Positions 40,142 through 51,825 of a stretch of 64,000 bases of DNA are shown in pieces (within the stretch, counting starts at the first letter, position 1; the number at the start of each line of letters is the position of its first letter). The translations under genes and the position numbers were made by a program. The notes beneath the pieces were generated by a model. The model saw only the letters and a program-made list of their open reading frames with translations, had not been told where the DNA came from and did not search any database. This stretch comes from Chrysemys picta bellii (lineage: Eukaryota > Chordata > Testudines > Emydidae). The DNA lies in the NCBI RefSeq assembly GCF_011386835.1, contig NC_088800.1:53969439-54033438 (forward strand), written 5' to 3'.

Positions 40142-43100
40142 CTGCATGGGGACACAACAGCCATGAGCTGCCACAGGCTTCTCGACCCGGCATGCCATGG
40201 GGCCTCTGCCGCCAGGCCACGGGCTGCCTAACCCAGCATGCCACAGCACTTCCGCAGCCAGGCCATGGGCTGCCTGACCCGGCGTGCCATGGGACCTCTG
40301 CCACCAGGCCATGGGCTGCCTGACCCGGCGTGCCATGGGACCTCTGCCACCAGGCCATGGGCTGCCTGACCCGGTGTGCCATGGGCTGCCTGACCCGGCG
40401 TGCCATGGGTCCTCCGCCACCAGGTCATGGGCTGCCTGACCCAGCGTGCCATGGGACCTCCGCCACGAGGCCATGGGCTGCCTGACCTGGTGTGCCATGG
40501 GACTTCTGCCGCCAGGCCATGGGCTGCCTGACCCGGCGTGCCATGGGATCTCTACCACCAGGCCATGGGCTGCCTGACCCAGCATGCCACAGGGCCACCG
40601 CCGCTGGGCCATAGGCTGCCCTGACACTGACTTTTGTGCAAGGGGGTGACACCCAGGCCCTCCATCCCTGACACTGACCTGTGTGCGAGCGGTTGTGGAT
40701 TTTAAGGTTTTCCAGCCTGGAGAAGCTCTTGTTGCAGGTTGGGCAGCGATGAGGCTTCTCATTGGTGTGGGTGCGAATGTGGATCAGCATCTTGTACCTG
40801 CCCCAGGGAGAAGGGAACCCAGCTGGGGTGAGCCCGCCCAGCAGGGCGCCATGGGGAGAGGGGGAGCCCGGCTGGGGTGAGCCGGCCCGGCAGGGTGCTG
40901 TGGGGCTGCAGCTGCCATGGGAACCCAGGGAGCTGATGGAACAGCTGTTCCCCTCTCCCCGTCACAGGACACACAAATCGCCACAGCCGCCCCCAGGGGG
41001 GCCAGGAACAGTCCCCAGCTCAGAGAGGACACGGACTTGTCCAATATCATACCCAGCAATTGGGGCAGAGCCCAGATCTGCTCCTGCCCCCCCACTGAAT
41101 CCCTGTCCTGCCCCATAACCACCTCACCCAGATCCCCTCATCCCTGCCCCATAACCCCATAAGTGCCCCGCACCAACCGCCCCAATCTCTGCCCTTTAAC
41201 CACCCAGCCCTGATCGACTCACCCCATAACAACACAGCATGGATCCCTGTTCCATACCGTAACCACCCAGCCCCAATCTCCCCATCCCTGCCCCGTAACC
41301 GCCCAGCCCTGATCCCCCCCAATCCTTACCCCATAACCAGCCAGCGTGTCACTAACAGTTGTTGGTGTAACTGACACACGTGGTTCCCTGGGAAACCGCA
41401 ATCTGCCTGAATCTCTCTTTCCTCTTCCCTCCCATCAGTCTCGGGGTCCCGAGCCGTGTCTCCCTCCCTCCCTGCAGCTCGCTGTCCCAGCCTCAGTGCC
41501 CCCAGCCCCCACCTGGCATTGAAGCCCCGGCCATGGCGCGCGCAGCCCTCCCAGTGGCAGCAGTAACCCGCGTCCTTCTCCGGCTTGACGTGGAAGTCGT
41601 TGACGTGATCCACCAGGTCTTGGAGCAGGTCGAAGAGCTGGTTACACTGCGGGGGGCAGGGTTGGGTCAGATGGTGGCTGAAGGGGGAGCCCCACTGTGT
41701 CTGGCTGCGGGAGATCACAGGGGGGCCCGGCTGGGGGAGGGGTGGCTGCAGGGGGCCCGGCTGAGGGCGGGGTGGGTGTTTTGATGCACGGCAGGTGGGA
41801 TCAAGTGGGAAGTGGCTCAGGCCCCCCGAGGACTGGCCAAGATGTACCCACCCCGCCCCGTCATTCCCTAGCCCAGACCTGCCACGGCTGTGCCCGGCCC
41901 CAGAGGCTGCGGGCGCCGGGCTGGGAAGGGTGACTGGGACAGGTGGCCCATAGAGATCCACCAATGGCCAGGAGGGGCAGTGTCCCAAAGACCTGTTCCA
42001 TGGCATGCGCCACGCAGCCCCGTGGCACACCCCTTGAGCACGCCCCTCGCAGCCCCCTCTGCCTCACCCCCCTCTGACCCTCATAGCCCCGTGGCACACC
42101 CCTCACAGCACCCTCTGCCCCACCTCCCTCCACCCAATGGCACACTGCTCGCAACCACCCATCCCCATCCCCCCTGCCCCGCAGCACGCCCCTCGCTGCA
42201 CCCCCCACCCCACAACACACCCCTCGCTGCCACCCTCTGCCCCACGGCATGTCCCTCGCTGCCCCCCCCACCCCATGACATACCCCTCGCTGCCACCCTC
42301 AGCCCCACGGCATGCCCCTCGCTGCCCCCATCCGCCCATCCCCGCGGCATGCCCTCACTGCCCCCATCCGCCCCCCAGTCCCACGGCATGCTCCTCGCTG
42401 CCCCCCAGCCCCACTGCATGCCCCTCGCAGCCCCCCTCTAGGACGCAGATGTCAGGGGATTTACCCTACACAGGACTGGGGCCATGGGCTCAGCCCCCCA
42501 GGGCCCGGCTGCCCTCCTCACCTTGGCCCAGCGACACACCAGCTGCTGCGGCAGGGGCAGCTCCGGGGAGAGGCGCTTCTCCTTGGCGGGGGTGAGGAAG
42601 GCCGAGGCTGGCAGGTGCAGGGCGCCGCCTGAGCCCAGGGGCAGGAAGAACTGGAAGGAGCTCGGGAGGCCGTCGATGTAGCGCAGGGATGGGAAATCCT
42701 GTGGGGGGAGAACAAAGGTGCTGGGTCAGAGACACTGGCTGGAGCAGGGAGCTCGGGGGCGGGGGGGGCTGGGGTGGGTCAGAGACACCGGCTGGGGCAG
42801 GGGGCTGGGGGGGTGGACGTGCCCCACCCTGGGGATCAGGAAGGATGAGGATGAAGAATATTGCACAGCTGGATCCCAAAGCTTTGCAGTGCAATGAGCC
42901 CCCCCCTTGCACCCAACCCCCCCCGTCTCAGCTGGGGCCAGCTCCCCCAACCTCTGCCGCACTACTACCCGCATACCCAGCGTGGGCCTGGTGCCCATCC
43001 CCAGGCAGGCACAGGCCGGGCGAGCCACCCTTCCCCCCACAGTCCTGCCGCAGCCCATCCCACTCCCTTCCCCCCCATCCCATCCCTCTCCCCCTGCCCC

Positions 43101-44111
43101 TCCGCCCCCCCACCGCAGCCCATCCCTCTTCCCCCCCACCCCAGCCCATCCCTCTCCCCCTCCCTCCCCGCCCCCGCCCATCCTTTTCCCCCTCCCCTCC
43201 CTGGCGGCCCAGCCCAGCCCAGCCCAGTGGGGCCCAGGGCCCTAGGTCTGGGGCTGCCCTGGGCAGAGGGGCAGCCATCTGGAAAAGGCTCTTCCTGCTG
43301 AGTTGAGGGAGGGAGCTGCTGCCACGGTGCCCCCAGCCCCCTTCCCAGCAGCTCCCCTGTCTGCCCCAGCCCCTGCCCTGCCATAGCGCATCACTTACAT
43401 GGGGGTTGGTGACCATGGGCAGGTCCCCGCTGCCCTGCCGCTCAGGGGACAGTGAGGTGCTGCCACCGGGGGAGTCCAGGCCGGATGGGGGTGACAGGCT
43501 GAGGTCCAGCAGGGGCGTCGAGGAGAAGCGAGCGTCCCGTTTGTCGTGGTACTTGGAGGGCAGCAGGAGACCTGGGGAGCACAAAGCCAGCGGGTGAGCA
43601 GCAAATCCCACCCCAAGCGCTTTTCCCCACCACTGCAATGCAGCCACTTCTGGGTCAGGACGCGGTAGTGACCCCCCTCTTCCTCAGTCCCTGCGCCCAA
43701 CCCCACAGCTCATGGCCTGCCCCAAGGGATCCCAGCATGGCCTGGGGGACCCCAGTCGTGTTGGCCCAGCCCCAGGGGCAGGTGGCCAGCAAGGGGCAGA
43801 GCGTGACCCAAGGCTCTCTCACCAGCGGTCCCACCCTGAGAAGACTGCACACAGGTGGTGCCCCCTGGTGTCGTACCAGAGGGTGCAGGAAGGCGGTCCC
43901 CCCGGGTGGGGCCCCGGACGCCCCTCCCCCTCTCACCGGCCAGCGGGGAGCCAGGCGAGCCGGGGCCCATCGCTGCGGCATCATCATCCTGGCTCTTGAG
44001 CTCGCGGTGCAAGCCCCGGTGCTTGGTGCTGCCCAGTGTCCGCTTCTCCCGTGCTGCCCGCAGCTTGGAGATGCTGATCTTGAGGTCGAGGGGCTCATCC
44101 AGGGAGTGCAT
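39333..44111 (-). CDS. GLIS2: GLIS2, Kruppel-like zinc-finger transcription factor, 528 aa
   Basis: Exons on the minus strand: 44111-43937, 43571-43399, 42698-42522, 41646-41513, 40797-40679, 40141-39333; all GT-AG and in frame. The protein starts [20 protein letters not shown] and ends [13 protein letters not shown], like human GLIS2 (524 aa). Five C2H2 fingers are visible: [50 protein letters not shown] and [14 protein letters not shown], each with its His pair. GLIS2 is a nuclear activator/repressor known from kidney (nephronophthisis NPHP7) and neural biology. A PLDLS motif in the C-terminal region is a CtBP-binding consensus. The start has A at -3 (CACCATG) and an acceptor 107 bp upstream, so at least one 5' non-coding exon is missing. 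The gene converges on PAM16. Confidence 0.97.
40185..40612. repeat. 46-bp minisatellite filling a GLIS2 intron, about nine copies
   Basis: The unit contains CCATGGGCTGCCTGACCCGG and repeats every 46 bp (for example 40263 and 40309). It makes up most of the 537-bp intron between fingers 3 and 4. Confidence 0.95.
40679..40797 (-). CDS. GLIS2: GLIS2 exon 5 (coding): end of finger 2, finger 3
   Basis: Encodes [20 protein letters not shown] and [19 protein letters not shown]. One base is borrowed at each end. TNEKPHRCP is the classic inter-finger linker. Confidence 0.97.
41098..41340. repeat. about 38-bp minisatellite in a GLIS2 intron
   Basis: Degenerate copies of CCTGCCCCATAACCACCCAG plus CCCTGATCCCC, between coding exons 4 and 5. 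Confidence 0.75.
41513..41646 (-). CDS. GLIS2: GLIS2 exon 4 (coding): finger 1 end, finger 2 start
   Basis: Encodes [20 protein letters not shown] and then [20 protein letters not shown] up to FNA plus two bases. Almost identical to the mammalian block. Confidence 0.97.
42005..42440. repeat. 30-39 bp minisatellite in a GLIS2 intron
   Basis: Degenerate copies of GCATGCCCCTCGCTGCCCCC and CCCCTCGCTGCCACCCTC, C-rich on +, between coding exons 3 and 4. Confidence 0.85.
42522..42698 (-). CDS. GLIS2: GLIS2 exon 3 (coding)
   Basis: Encodes [20 protein letters not shown], then [20 protein letters not shown], ending QQLVCRWAK with the first Cys of finger 1. Exactly 59 codons, phase 0 at both ends. 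Confidence 0.97.
43030..43205. repeat. pyrimidine-rich tandem tract
   Basis: CCATCCC(T/A)CTCCCCC-type repeats on the + strand (purine-rich on the GLIS2 sense strand) in the intron between coding exons 2 and 3. Confidence 0.75.
43399..43571 (-). CDS. GLIS2: GLIS2 exon 2 (coding)
   Basis: Encodes [40 protein letters not shown] and [17 protein letters not shown]. The [11 protein letters not shown] block is conserved with mammals. Confidence 0.96.
43937..44111 (-). CDS. GLIS2: GLIS2 exon 1 (coding), start codon
   Basis: Encodes [20 protein letters not shown], then [18 protein letters not shown] and an acidic stretch ending SPGSPLA plus one base. A GTG-initiated extension of six codons upstream is possible on paper but the conserved protein starts at this ATG. 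Confidence 0.96.
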
Positions 44112-44218
44112 GGTGCCCGGCTTGGCCACCAGCAGCGTCCTCCGGCAGGGAGCAGACGGTGTCCTCTGGGGCCTGCTCCCCCTGCAGCCCGGGGACAGGG
44201 GCAGGGTGCCCAGGCAAT
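44112..44218 (-). other. GLIS2: GLIS2 5' UTR part of the first coding exon
   Basis: Starts after a good acceptor (minus strand TGCTCCACTGCAG). A 5' non-coding exon must lie further right; I could not identify it. Confidence 0.7.
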
Positions 44219-44395
44219 CTGCAGTGGAGCAGAGGGGCAGGGGGGTGAATTAGGTCGTGCCGCCCTCTAGGACCCACACACGGACACCCATGCACCCCCC
44301 TGCACATAGCCTGTCCCAGCGGCCACAGGATCGGGGCCAGGAGCTCCAAAACCTGCCACCAGGAGCCCCCCCACTCTGCTGCCAGGAGCCCCCCC

Positions 44396-44522
44396 CATAG
44401 GTGCTGGAACTGGGGGGTGCTGCAGAACCCCACAGCTTAAAGTGGTTTCCATCATACACAGGGTTTAGTTTGGTTCAATGGCTCTCAGCACCCCCACTAT
44501 ACAAATTGTTCCAGCACCCCTG
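44396..44522. mobile_element. 127-bp MITE-like interspersed repeat
   Basis: Begins CATAGGTGCTGGAACTGGG and ends GTTCCAGCACCCCTG, an imperfect inverted pair. The interior TTCAATGGCTCTCAGCACCC is a sequence I recognise as frequent in turtle genomes. It sits inside a degenerate about 24-bp GCCACCAGGAGCCCCCC array (44340-44610). Confidence 0.7.
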
Positions 44523-45814
44523 CCCCAATCTGCTGCCAAGAGCCACAAATCCTGCCACCAGGATCCCCCCCAACTTGCCACCAGGAGCCCCCCAAAAACT
44601 TGTTGCCAGGCCTGCTCTTAACAGGGGGCTGGGAAATGCAAGGACAGATTCTGGAGAAGGAACAGTTCTATGTACAAAAGTAGGACACTGTGGACAGGCC
44701 ACCCCCCCTCAGCTCTGCTGGTGCCCCTCACTCTTGACCTGCAGCCCCCTGCTAGCCCAATCCTGGGGCCCCCTGAACCCCATTTCCGCCAGACCTCCAG
44801 AGCTGAAAGGCAGGTGCAGTAGATGCCACGACACTGCCCCTGCCACCCATCCCGTCCAGCTCCCTCCCCTGCACAGTGCCCAGTGCCCAGTGCTACCCCG
44901 AGGGTAGAGTCCTGGCAGCCTCTCACCACCCTGGCTGCACTGGAGAGTCCCAGCTCCTGCTCCTCCCCTGGCCTGGCTCAGAACTCAGCCCTACATTTTC
45001 CATGGAGCCCCATACCCATACCCACTCCCACTGAGCCAGATGGGGGCGGGTCCTATGATCAGTGAGGAGCCATCAGGCAGGGGCTGGGTTCAGTGACCGC
45101 CTGCCTCGCCTAGCCTGCCAGGCGGGGAGGGGAGGATGGGGCCAGAGGCAGCCGGCAGAACTGGCTGAGCTGGTCCAGAGCCATGCTGCAGCCCCCCCAG
45201 CACAGTGACCCGTCTGGAATTACAAGCAGCTGTTTCCCCTCTGCCTGCAGCAGCCACAGCTCAGGGGGCAGCGCCAGGAGCCGCAGGGCTCTGCAGGGCG
45301 GGGCCCAGGCCAGGGTGGGGCCCAGCAGACACCAGCCCAGTCACATGCCGGCCCTTCCACTTTACACGGTTACTCAGGCCTATGCGGTGCTCACAGACAC
45401 CAGGGCAAAGCCAGGCCCAGTGTGGAGGGGCTCTGGGCAAGCATCCAACCGATGCCCCTCACTCCCAACCCGCAGCCCCCTGGGGTTTTCAGGTGCTTTG
45501 AGATCCTCGACGGGGCTGGGAGAGGCAAAGCTCTGATAGCTGGGGAAGGAGCCTGCCCTGGGCCTTGCTGCTCCTGCCATCCAGGGGGAGATTACAACAC
45601 ATCATGGAGCTTGCAAACCTGGAGCTCAGCCTGCTCTGGGGGGACAAACTCCCACATCCTAGGGCTCTGGGCAGGGAAGGCCAGGGAGTCTGAACCAGGC
45701 CTGTGCCGGCCATGTGGGGAGCCCAGAGCTGGGCTAGCAGGGGGCTGCAGGCGCCTCCCCATCACCAGCAGCCCAAATCTGCTGGAGCCAGGAGGGGATT
45801 CAGCTTGGCAGATT
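44523..45814. other. GLIS2 upstream DNA without recognised genes
   Basis: Holds the end of the 24-bp array and dispersed copies of a short CAGCTCTGC...CCCCTCACTC repeat (about 44712 and 45450). No coding exon recognised. Confidence 0.5.
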
Positions 45815-46115
45815 TGAGGGGCAGCAGGGGGCCAGAGAGTGGGGGCGGGAGCAGGGGGCCGGAGAGCGGGGGGTGGTGCAGCCTGGGGCCAGGCAATGTG
45901 GGAGGCAGCCTGGGGCTGGGGAGAATGGGGGGAGAGGGGGCTGCACAGGACCAGGTAGTGGGGGGGGGCAGCATAGGACTGGGGAGTATGTGGGCGGCAC
46001 AGAACCGGGGAGTGTGGGGGGAGGAGGGAGCAGGGGGCCAGAAAGCAGGGGGGGCAGCAGGGGGCCAGGAAGCGTGGGAGGCAGCCTGGGGCCAGGGAGC
46101 AGGGGGGCACCGTCC
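45815..46115. repeat. G-rich minisatellite, about 30-bp unit
   Basis: Copies of GGCAGCCTGGGGCCAGG plus a short variable piece. Many runs of four or more G on the + strand. Confidence 0.8.
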
Positions 46116-49100
46116 CCAACACAAGGCTCCCATACATGAGAGGTGCCCACTTCACAGCCAGCCTCACTCTGCCCCCTGCCTGCCAGCCCCAGCCCGCGCC
46201 AGAGCCAGCCCAAAGCCACTCAGCTCAGGCCAGGCTGGCCCTGCTGGGCACCATGAGGTTTGCGCTGAGCCTAGGCGCCCCAAGGCCTGGCTGGGGTCCG
46301 GCAGCCAGTGCCCGAGGGCCCTGCGCCCCTTCCTACTTGGCAGCTTTGGATCAGCCCAGAGCCCAGCCAGCAGACCGTGCCCCTCCCCCGATCCTCGACA
46401 GCCCCCAAAGGGCTGCTGGGCTCTCCCAGCTCCTGGCTGGGGGCAGCCCCGCTGGGGTGGGCAGGGAGAGGCACCCCGCCCACCCCCCTCCAGCCAGCCT
46501 GTGGCCCCCTGTCTGGCTGCGCCGGGCACAGGGAAGGGGGAGGAAGGAAGTAAATATTTATCTTCGGCAGTTCAGAGCCTGGGAAGGCTCCAGCTGCATT
46601 CACGGCCTCCCTCCTTGGACTGCCCTGCCCTGCCCGGGGCCTCTCCCTGGGGCAGGGGAGGGGACCTGGCGGGCTGCCAGCTGTCTGCTAGCTGGTTCCT
46701 TGTGAGCCCGGCCAGGCGGGCCCTGCACTGCCATCCTGGGCTTCTCCGTGGACACCAGGCCTGGCTCATTTCCTGCCTGCTTCCTGCTGTGGCATCATGC
46801 CCTGGCCTGCCCACGCACATCCCACCCCCGCCCTGTGACTCAGTTTCCCCACCTGGCCATGGAGACAGTGATGAGGAGGTGGCAGTGCTCGGAGAGCCCC
46901 CAGCACCCCACACAGCCTGATCCCAGAGGTGCCTGTGCTGCAGTGAGACCCCAGGCAGCTCCGCAGCTGGCCCTGCCCAGGCAGGGGCTGTGCAGGAAGG
47001 GGCTCTGCTGAGCACCTCAGGCCAGCTCAGGCAGGGGCCCAGGCACTTTTCCTTGGCAGGGGAGGGGCATCATCCATCTGCCACCCACCACCTGTGAGAA
47101 CAGGGGCATCACGGACAGGTGCCCGCTGCCCAGCCCAGGGAATTCTTGTCCTGCCACTGTCCCGGCTTCTGCCAACGCCAGCAGATCCAAGAGTGAGATG
47201 CCCAGCCCCCACCCCCTTCGTCTCCCTCCGCGTGGGATGCACTCGGCCCTGCAGACCCCTTTCTGGGAGTGAGCAGCCCCACACCCTGCGCTGCCTGCAG
47301 CAGGGCAGCAGGGAATGTGCCACAGGCCCCCCCAGCCCCACAGTGCCCACACCCGTCCCCCCCGCCCCATGGTGCCCACACCCAGTCCTGCCCCAACCCC
47401 ACGGTGCCCACAGCCAGCTCCCCCGGCTCTGTAGCACACGCTGCCTCTTCAGCCGCCTCAGTTCATCCCTGCTGCACCCACTGGGCCAGCCTTGCAGCGT
47501 CCCTCCACAGCCATCCAGCCCCGCATCGCACAGACACTCCAGCAGGCGCGCTCACCCCCTTCCAGCAGGGACTGTACAATGCAGGGGGCTGTGTACACAC
47601 CAGGCCTGCTACGCCCTCCCTCCCCCCCAGCTCTGCCGGTGCCCCTCAATCCCAACCCACAGCCCCTGCTGTCTCAGCCCTGGCACCTCTCCCCCCGGCC
47701 CTGCCCTCTCCCCCCTCCCCCTGTGCAGAGCAAGGTGCCCACACTGGCTTTGGAGAAGGGTCTGTTTTGCAGCTGGCTGAGAACAAGGTGCTCGTCTCAG
47801 CTGTGATCTCAGCCAGCTCCTCCTAGAGCCCAGGGCTCACTAGCACCCTCCCTTGGGAGCCCCCTACCACCGCCTCCTCACCGCAACCCACGTCAGGCCT
47901 GGACTGCCAGGACTGCTAGACCCTGAGCCAAGCATGGGGAGGGGACCACAGAGCCAGCCTGGGGTCGGCTGGGATATCAGTGCTCGGGCTGGGCAGAGGG
48001 TGGCGCAGGGCAGGGACACTGGCTGAGTGCGGCAGAGAGGCAGCGGGTAGGAGGGGCAGGCCGCAATGTCCCCAGCTTCCAGCCCATCCATCCCTGCACT
48101 CAGCACAGCCTGGCTCAGGCCCACATGGCCTGGTCGCTCCCCCCTATGGGGCCCCCAGGACCACAGGGGCTTCAGTCTCGGGTCCAAGACATTCCCACAC
48201 CAGGCTTAACCTCTGCAGCCTCCTCCCCACCGCAGGGCTGGAGGGATGGGCCAGTGACGGCATCAGAGCACTCCCATTCCAGGGGACAGACGCCCTGGGA
48301 CTGCCCCCACGACCACCACCAGGCCCCTCCAGCCCAGAGCACAGCCAGCTTCGGGCCTCCGGCACTGACATCTGGGAGGGCTCCATCCCCCACCCCGGCA
48401 CTGACCCCCCAGGGGGTTCCATCCTGCACCCCCAGGGACCCCAAGGGCAGAAATATCCTAGGGCATCCCCCGCTTTCTACAGGTTCAAGCAATTCCCCCC
48501 CCCACACACACACAGGCCCCGTGCTGTTCCCTCAAGCCAGGCTCTGTCTCAGTGGGCACTGCTCCCCGGGGGCGGTTGCTGGCCTGGGCTCTGTGCCAAG
48601 CCCTGCCAGCATGGCACTGTGGGGCACTCCCGGCAGTGACCCCCGGCAGTGGGCCGGGTTCGTTTTTGTTCTGCTCCTGACCCTCTGACGGGCCCCGCGC
48701 CAGCCCCTCACCCCGCCTGCGTCTGCAGCTGCAGCCCAGCGCCTGGCGCATGAATGGGGGGCTCTTTCCTCTCCAGCGAGCCCGGGGCTGGCAAGCAGGA
48801 AGCAGAGACTTCCGCGGAGCCGAGGCCAGCCCTTGCTCCCCCCTGCACATCCTCTCCCCCTGCCAGCCTCCTTCTCCCCCGCCCAGGCCAGAGCCCCTGC
48901 CAGCCGTGCCCGTGTGGCACCTGTTCCCTGGCTCTGCCTGGTTCGAGCAGGCCTGTCCCTGCCCCCGCGCCCAGGTGCCCCCCCCCCATGCTGGCACCGG
49001 GCCAGGCCAGGCTCAGACGCTCTGGAATGCAAAGCGCCTCCCAGCCCTGCGTGGGGGGCGAAGATCGGCTGGGGGCGGGGGCTGAGCGCCAGGCTGAGCA

Positions 49101-49554
49101 GGGACGGCAAGGGGAGACACAGCCCCACCCCGGACTCCTGTCTTCCAGCTGGGGCGATGGAGCCTGTGCCCATGGGGCCAGGGCTGTTGTGTGGAGTGTG
49201 GGGCAGGGCTGGGGGCAGCTGGCTGGGCTGGCAACAGGCAGGGTGAACTCACAGAGAAGGCAGGACCCCTGAGCGATGCGTCAGTGGGACAGGCCAAGCC
49301 CAGTGGCACCGACTGGCCCCCGCACTGGCAGGCTCAGCAGGGCCATGGAGCCTGGCCCAGCCTCTCCTCCCAGGTCCTTACAGCTCCCGCAGAGATTCTG
49401 GGCAGGGCGGGGGAGCCAGGCACGCTGCACTGACCTGGGCACTCGGGCCAGCAGGAGGCGCCAGAATAAGGGTTGCTACACACACCAGCCAGCCCCAGTG
49501 CCCCCCCACCAGCCAGCGCCCCCCACACCCAGTGCTCCAAACACGCATGCAAAG
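46116..49554. other. upstream DNA without recognised genes
   Basis: Several open frames of 100-220 codons are composition effects. A short 30-bp tandem (CAGTGCCCACACCC type) lies at about 47330-47425, and a CTCF-like core CCAGCAGGAGGCGCCAG at 49448-49464. Confidence 0.45.
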
Positions 49555-49965
49555 CGCTCCTGTCCCCTCACACCATCTCCCCTCCCCATCCCCTGCAAAC
49601 ACACCCCTCCTCTCCCCCATCTACTGAACACACCCTCCCCCCACCCCTCTCCCCTGCACACACCCCTCCCCCACTCCCATTACCCTGTGCACACCCCTCC
49701 CCATCCCCTGCACACACACACCCTCCCCCATCCATTGAACAAACCCTCCCAACCCCTCTCCCTTGCACACCCACCCCTCCCCTTCCCCTGTGCACACCCC
49801 TCCCTTCCCCTGCACACACCCCTCCCTTTCCCCAATCCCCTGCACACCCCTCCCCTCCCCCTGCACACACCCCTCCCTTCCCATCCCCTGTGCACACAAA
49901 CACACACACACACACATCTCCCTTCCCCCAATTCCCAGCACACACACATGAGCCCTCCCCACTGC
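49555..49965. repeat. CACA-rich minisatellite
   Basis: Copies of CCCCTGCACACACCCCTCCC type units with a pure CA run at about 49897-49915. Confidence 0.85.
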
Positions 49966-50539
49966 CCCTCCATGGCAGGTATCCCGAGAGCAGAGTGGGC
50001 TCCTGGTGAAGTCGTGGGGGGGGGGGAGGGGATCAGCTGATCATGCCCCAACTCCACCACCTGCTCTGGGACCCCCAGCAAGTCTCTTTGGGCCAGACTT
50101 CTAAAAGCGCTCAGGACCCAGGGGCTCCACTGAGAGCACGGGGGGACCCCCCACTGAGAGCATTACAGAAACCCCTCCCCACAGGGAGCCAAAGGAGATG
50201 CTGGGGGTGAAGAAGCCCGACTCCCTCCCGCAGCCAGTGCTTAGCTCCCCCGCACCCAGTGCTTTGTTCCCCATGATGCTCCTTGGCCCCTGCAGAGAGG
50301 CGGGGTCCCTGCTTGCCAGGTATCAGTGTGCAGGCAACTGGATCTGCCATTGTCTTATCAGAGGCGCCACTGATATGGGGACCAAGACCCAGACAGCCAG
50401 GTGACGCCCATGCTATGTCTCTTCACCTACCCTGAGAGCAATCAGCCTTCTGCCACCCCTGAGGCAACGATGCCACATATAGGGGAAACTGAGGCACAAT
50501 CTGGCCTCATCAAAATATTCCCACTTCGTCACAGCCTAT

Positions 50540-50740
50540 CAGGGCCGGCTCCAGGGGCGGCCACTCCGGAGGGGGCGGCAGGTCCAGCTATTCGGCGGCA
50601 ATTCGGCGGACAGTCTCTCACTCCCGCTAGGAGCGAAGGACCTTCCGCTGAATTGCTGCCGCAGATCGCGATAGCGGCTTTTTTTTTCTCTTTTTTTTTT
50701 GTGGCTGCTTGGGGCGGCCAAAACCCTGGAGCCGGCCCTG
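50540..50740. mobile_element. 201-bp hAT-type MITE
   Basis: Ends CAGGGCCGGCTCCAGGG and CCTGGAGCCGGCCCTG are inverted copies. A perfect 8-bp duplication CAGCCTAT flanks it (50532-50539, 50741-50748). Non-coding. Confidence 0.93.
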
Positions 50741-50892
50741 CAGCCTATCCATCTGCCCACCTGCTAGTCTGTCCGTTCACCCATGCACCTGCCTGTCCAT
50801 CTGTCCCCCCACCCATCTGCGAGATCCCTCTACTCCCCACCTGTCATTCTGCCTCACCGCAGGGATGAGGCGGGGGAGAGCGAAGGAGGCAG

Positions 50893-50915
50893 GAGAAGAG
50901 AAGAGAAGAGAAGAG
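50893..50915 (+). repeat. (GAGAA)n microsatellite
   Basis: About four and a half uninterrupted GAGAA units. Confidence 0.85.
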
Positions 50916-51339
50916 GGCGGGGGAGAGCAGGGAAATGGAGCAGAGGAGAGAAGTGGGGCCCAGGGAACAGGCAGGAGCCTCGCATCATCAGCCCTTGGGG
51001 GAGGGGCCCGGGAAGAGGTTGCCCACTCAGGCAGCAAGTCGCCCTCCCTGGCAGGAACCTGGCAGCCCCCACAGCCGTTCCCAGGTAGACTGTGGGTGGG
51101 GAGAGGAAACAGGGCTGGTCAGTGGGGAGCCGGGAGAGCAGCAGGAAACCCCACACTGCCCCCCCCCCAGCAGGGGGAGCTCCTCTTCCATGTGCCCAGG
51201 GCCAGGCGCCCGCACACCACAGAGCTCGTGGCAATGGGGGTGGAGAGATGGGGGCCAACGCGGGCCCCTGTTTAAGCTGGGCCCCAACGCTCTAACCCCA
51301 GCCTTGCCGCAAGAGGGAACCTCACACTCGTCCTCTCCC

Positions 51340-51825
51340 TGACTGGCCCTGTCCCCAAGACCACACCTGCGCTGTCCCTGACAGGTCTGGCCCCCTAGAC
51401 CACACCAGTACTGTCCCCTACAGGCCCTGCCCCCTAGACCACACCGGTACTGTCCCTGACAGGCCCACCCCTGAGAACACATCTGTACTGCCCAAAGCTC
51501 CGCCCCTAAGGCCCCGCCTGTGCTGTTCCCGACAAGGCCCGCCCCCCAAGACCACACCAGTACTGTCCCCAACAGGCCCTACCCCCCAGACCATGCCTGT
51601 ACTGTCCCAGACATGACCTGCCCTTGAGACCATGCCTGAACTGTCCACAACAGGCCCCGCCCTGAAGATCACGCTGGCCCTGCCCCCGAGACCACACCAG
51701 TACTGTCCACAACACGCCCCGCCTTCCGACACCACATCTGTAATGTCCCTGACAGGCCCCACCTCCCGCCGGTACTGTCCCTGATAGGCCCCACTCCCTG
51801 AGGCCACGCCCACTATAGTGCCCCA
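51340..51825. repeat. about 39-bp minisatellite, roughly 12 copies
   Basis: The unit contains GAGACCACACCAGTACTGTC and CCCTGACAGGCCC. Copies diverge in length and sequence. Confidence 0.9.

Noticed and set aside
39422..40762. 446-codon minus-strand frame over GLIS2
   Set aside because: It is a frame-shifted reading of the 46-bp minisatellite and of the GLIS2 last exon; the true frame keeps the zinc fingers.
44111..44129. Six-codon N-terminal extension of GLIS2
   Set aside because: The upstream codon is GTG, not ATG, and the family protein begins at MHSLDEP.
45703..46920. 405-codon + strand frame
   Set aside because: Runs through a G-rich minisatellite; Gly/Ser/Pro-rich with no domain.
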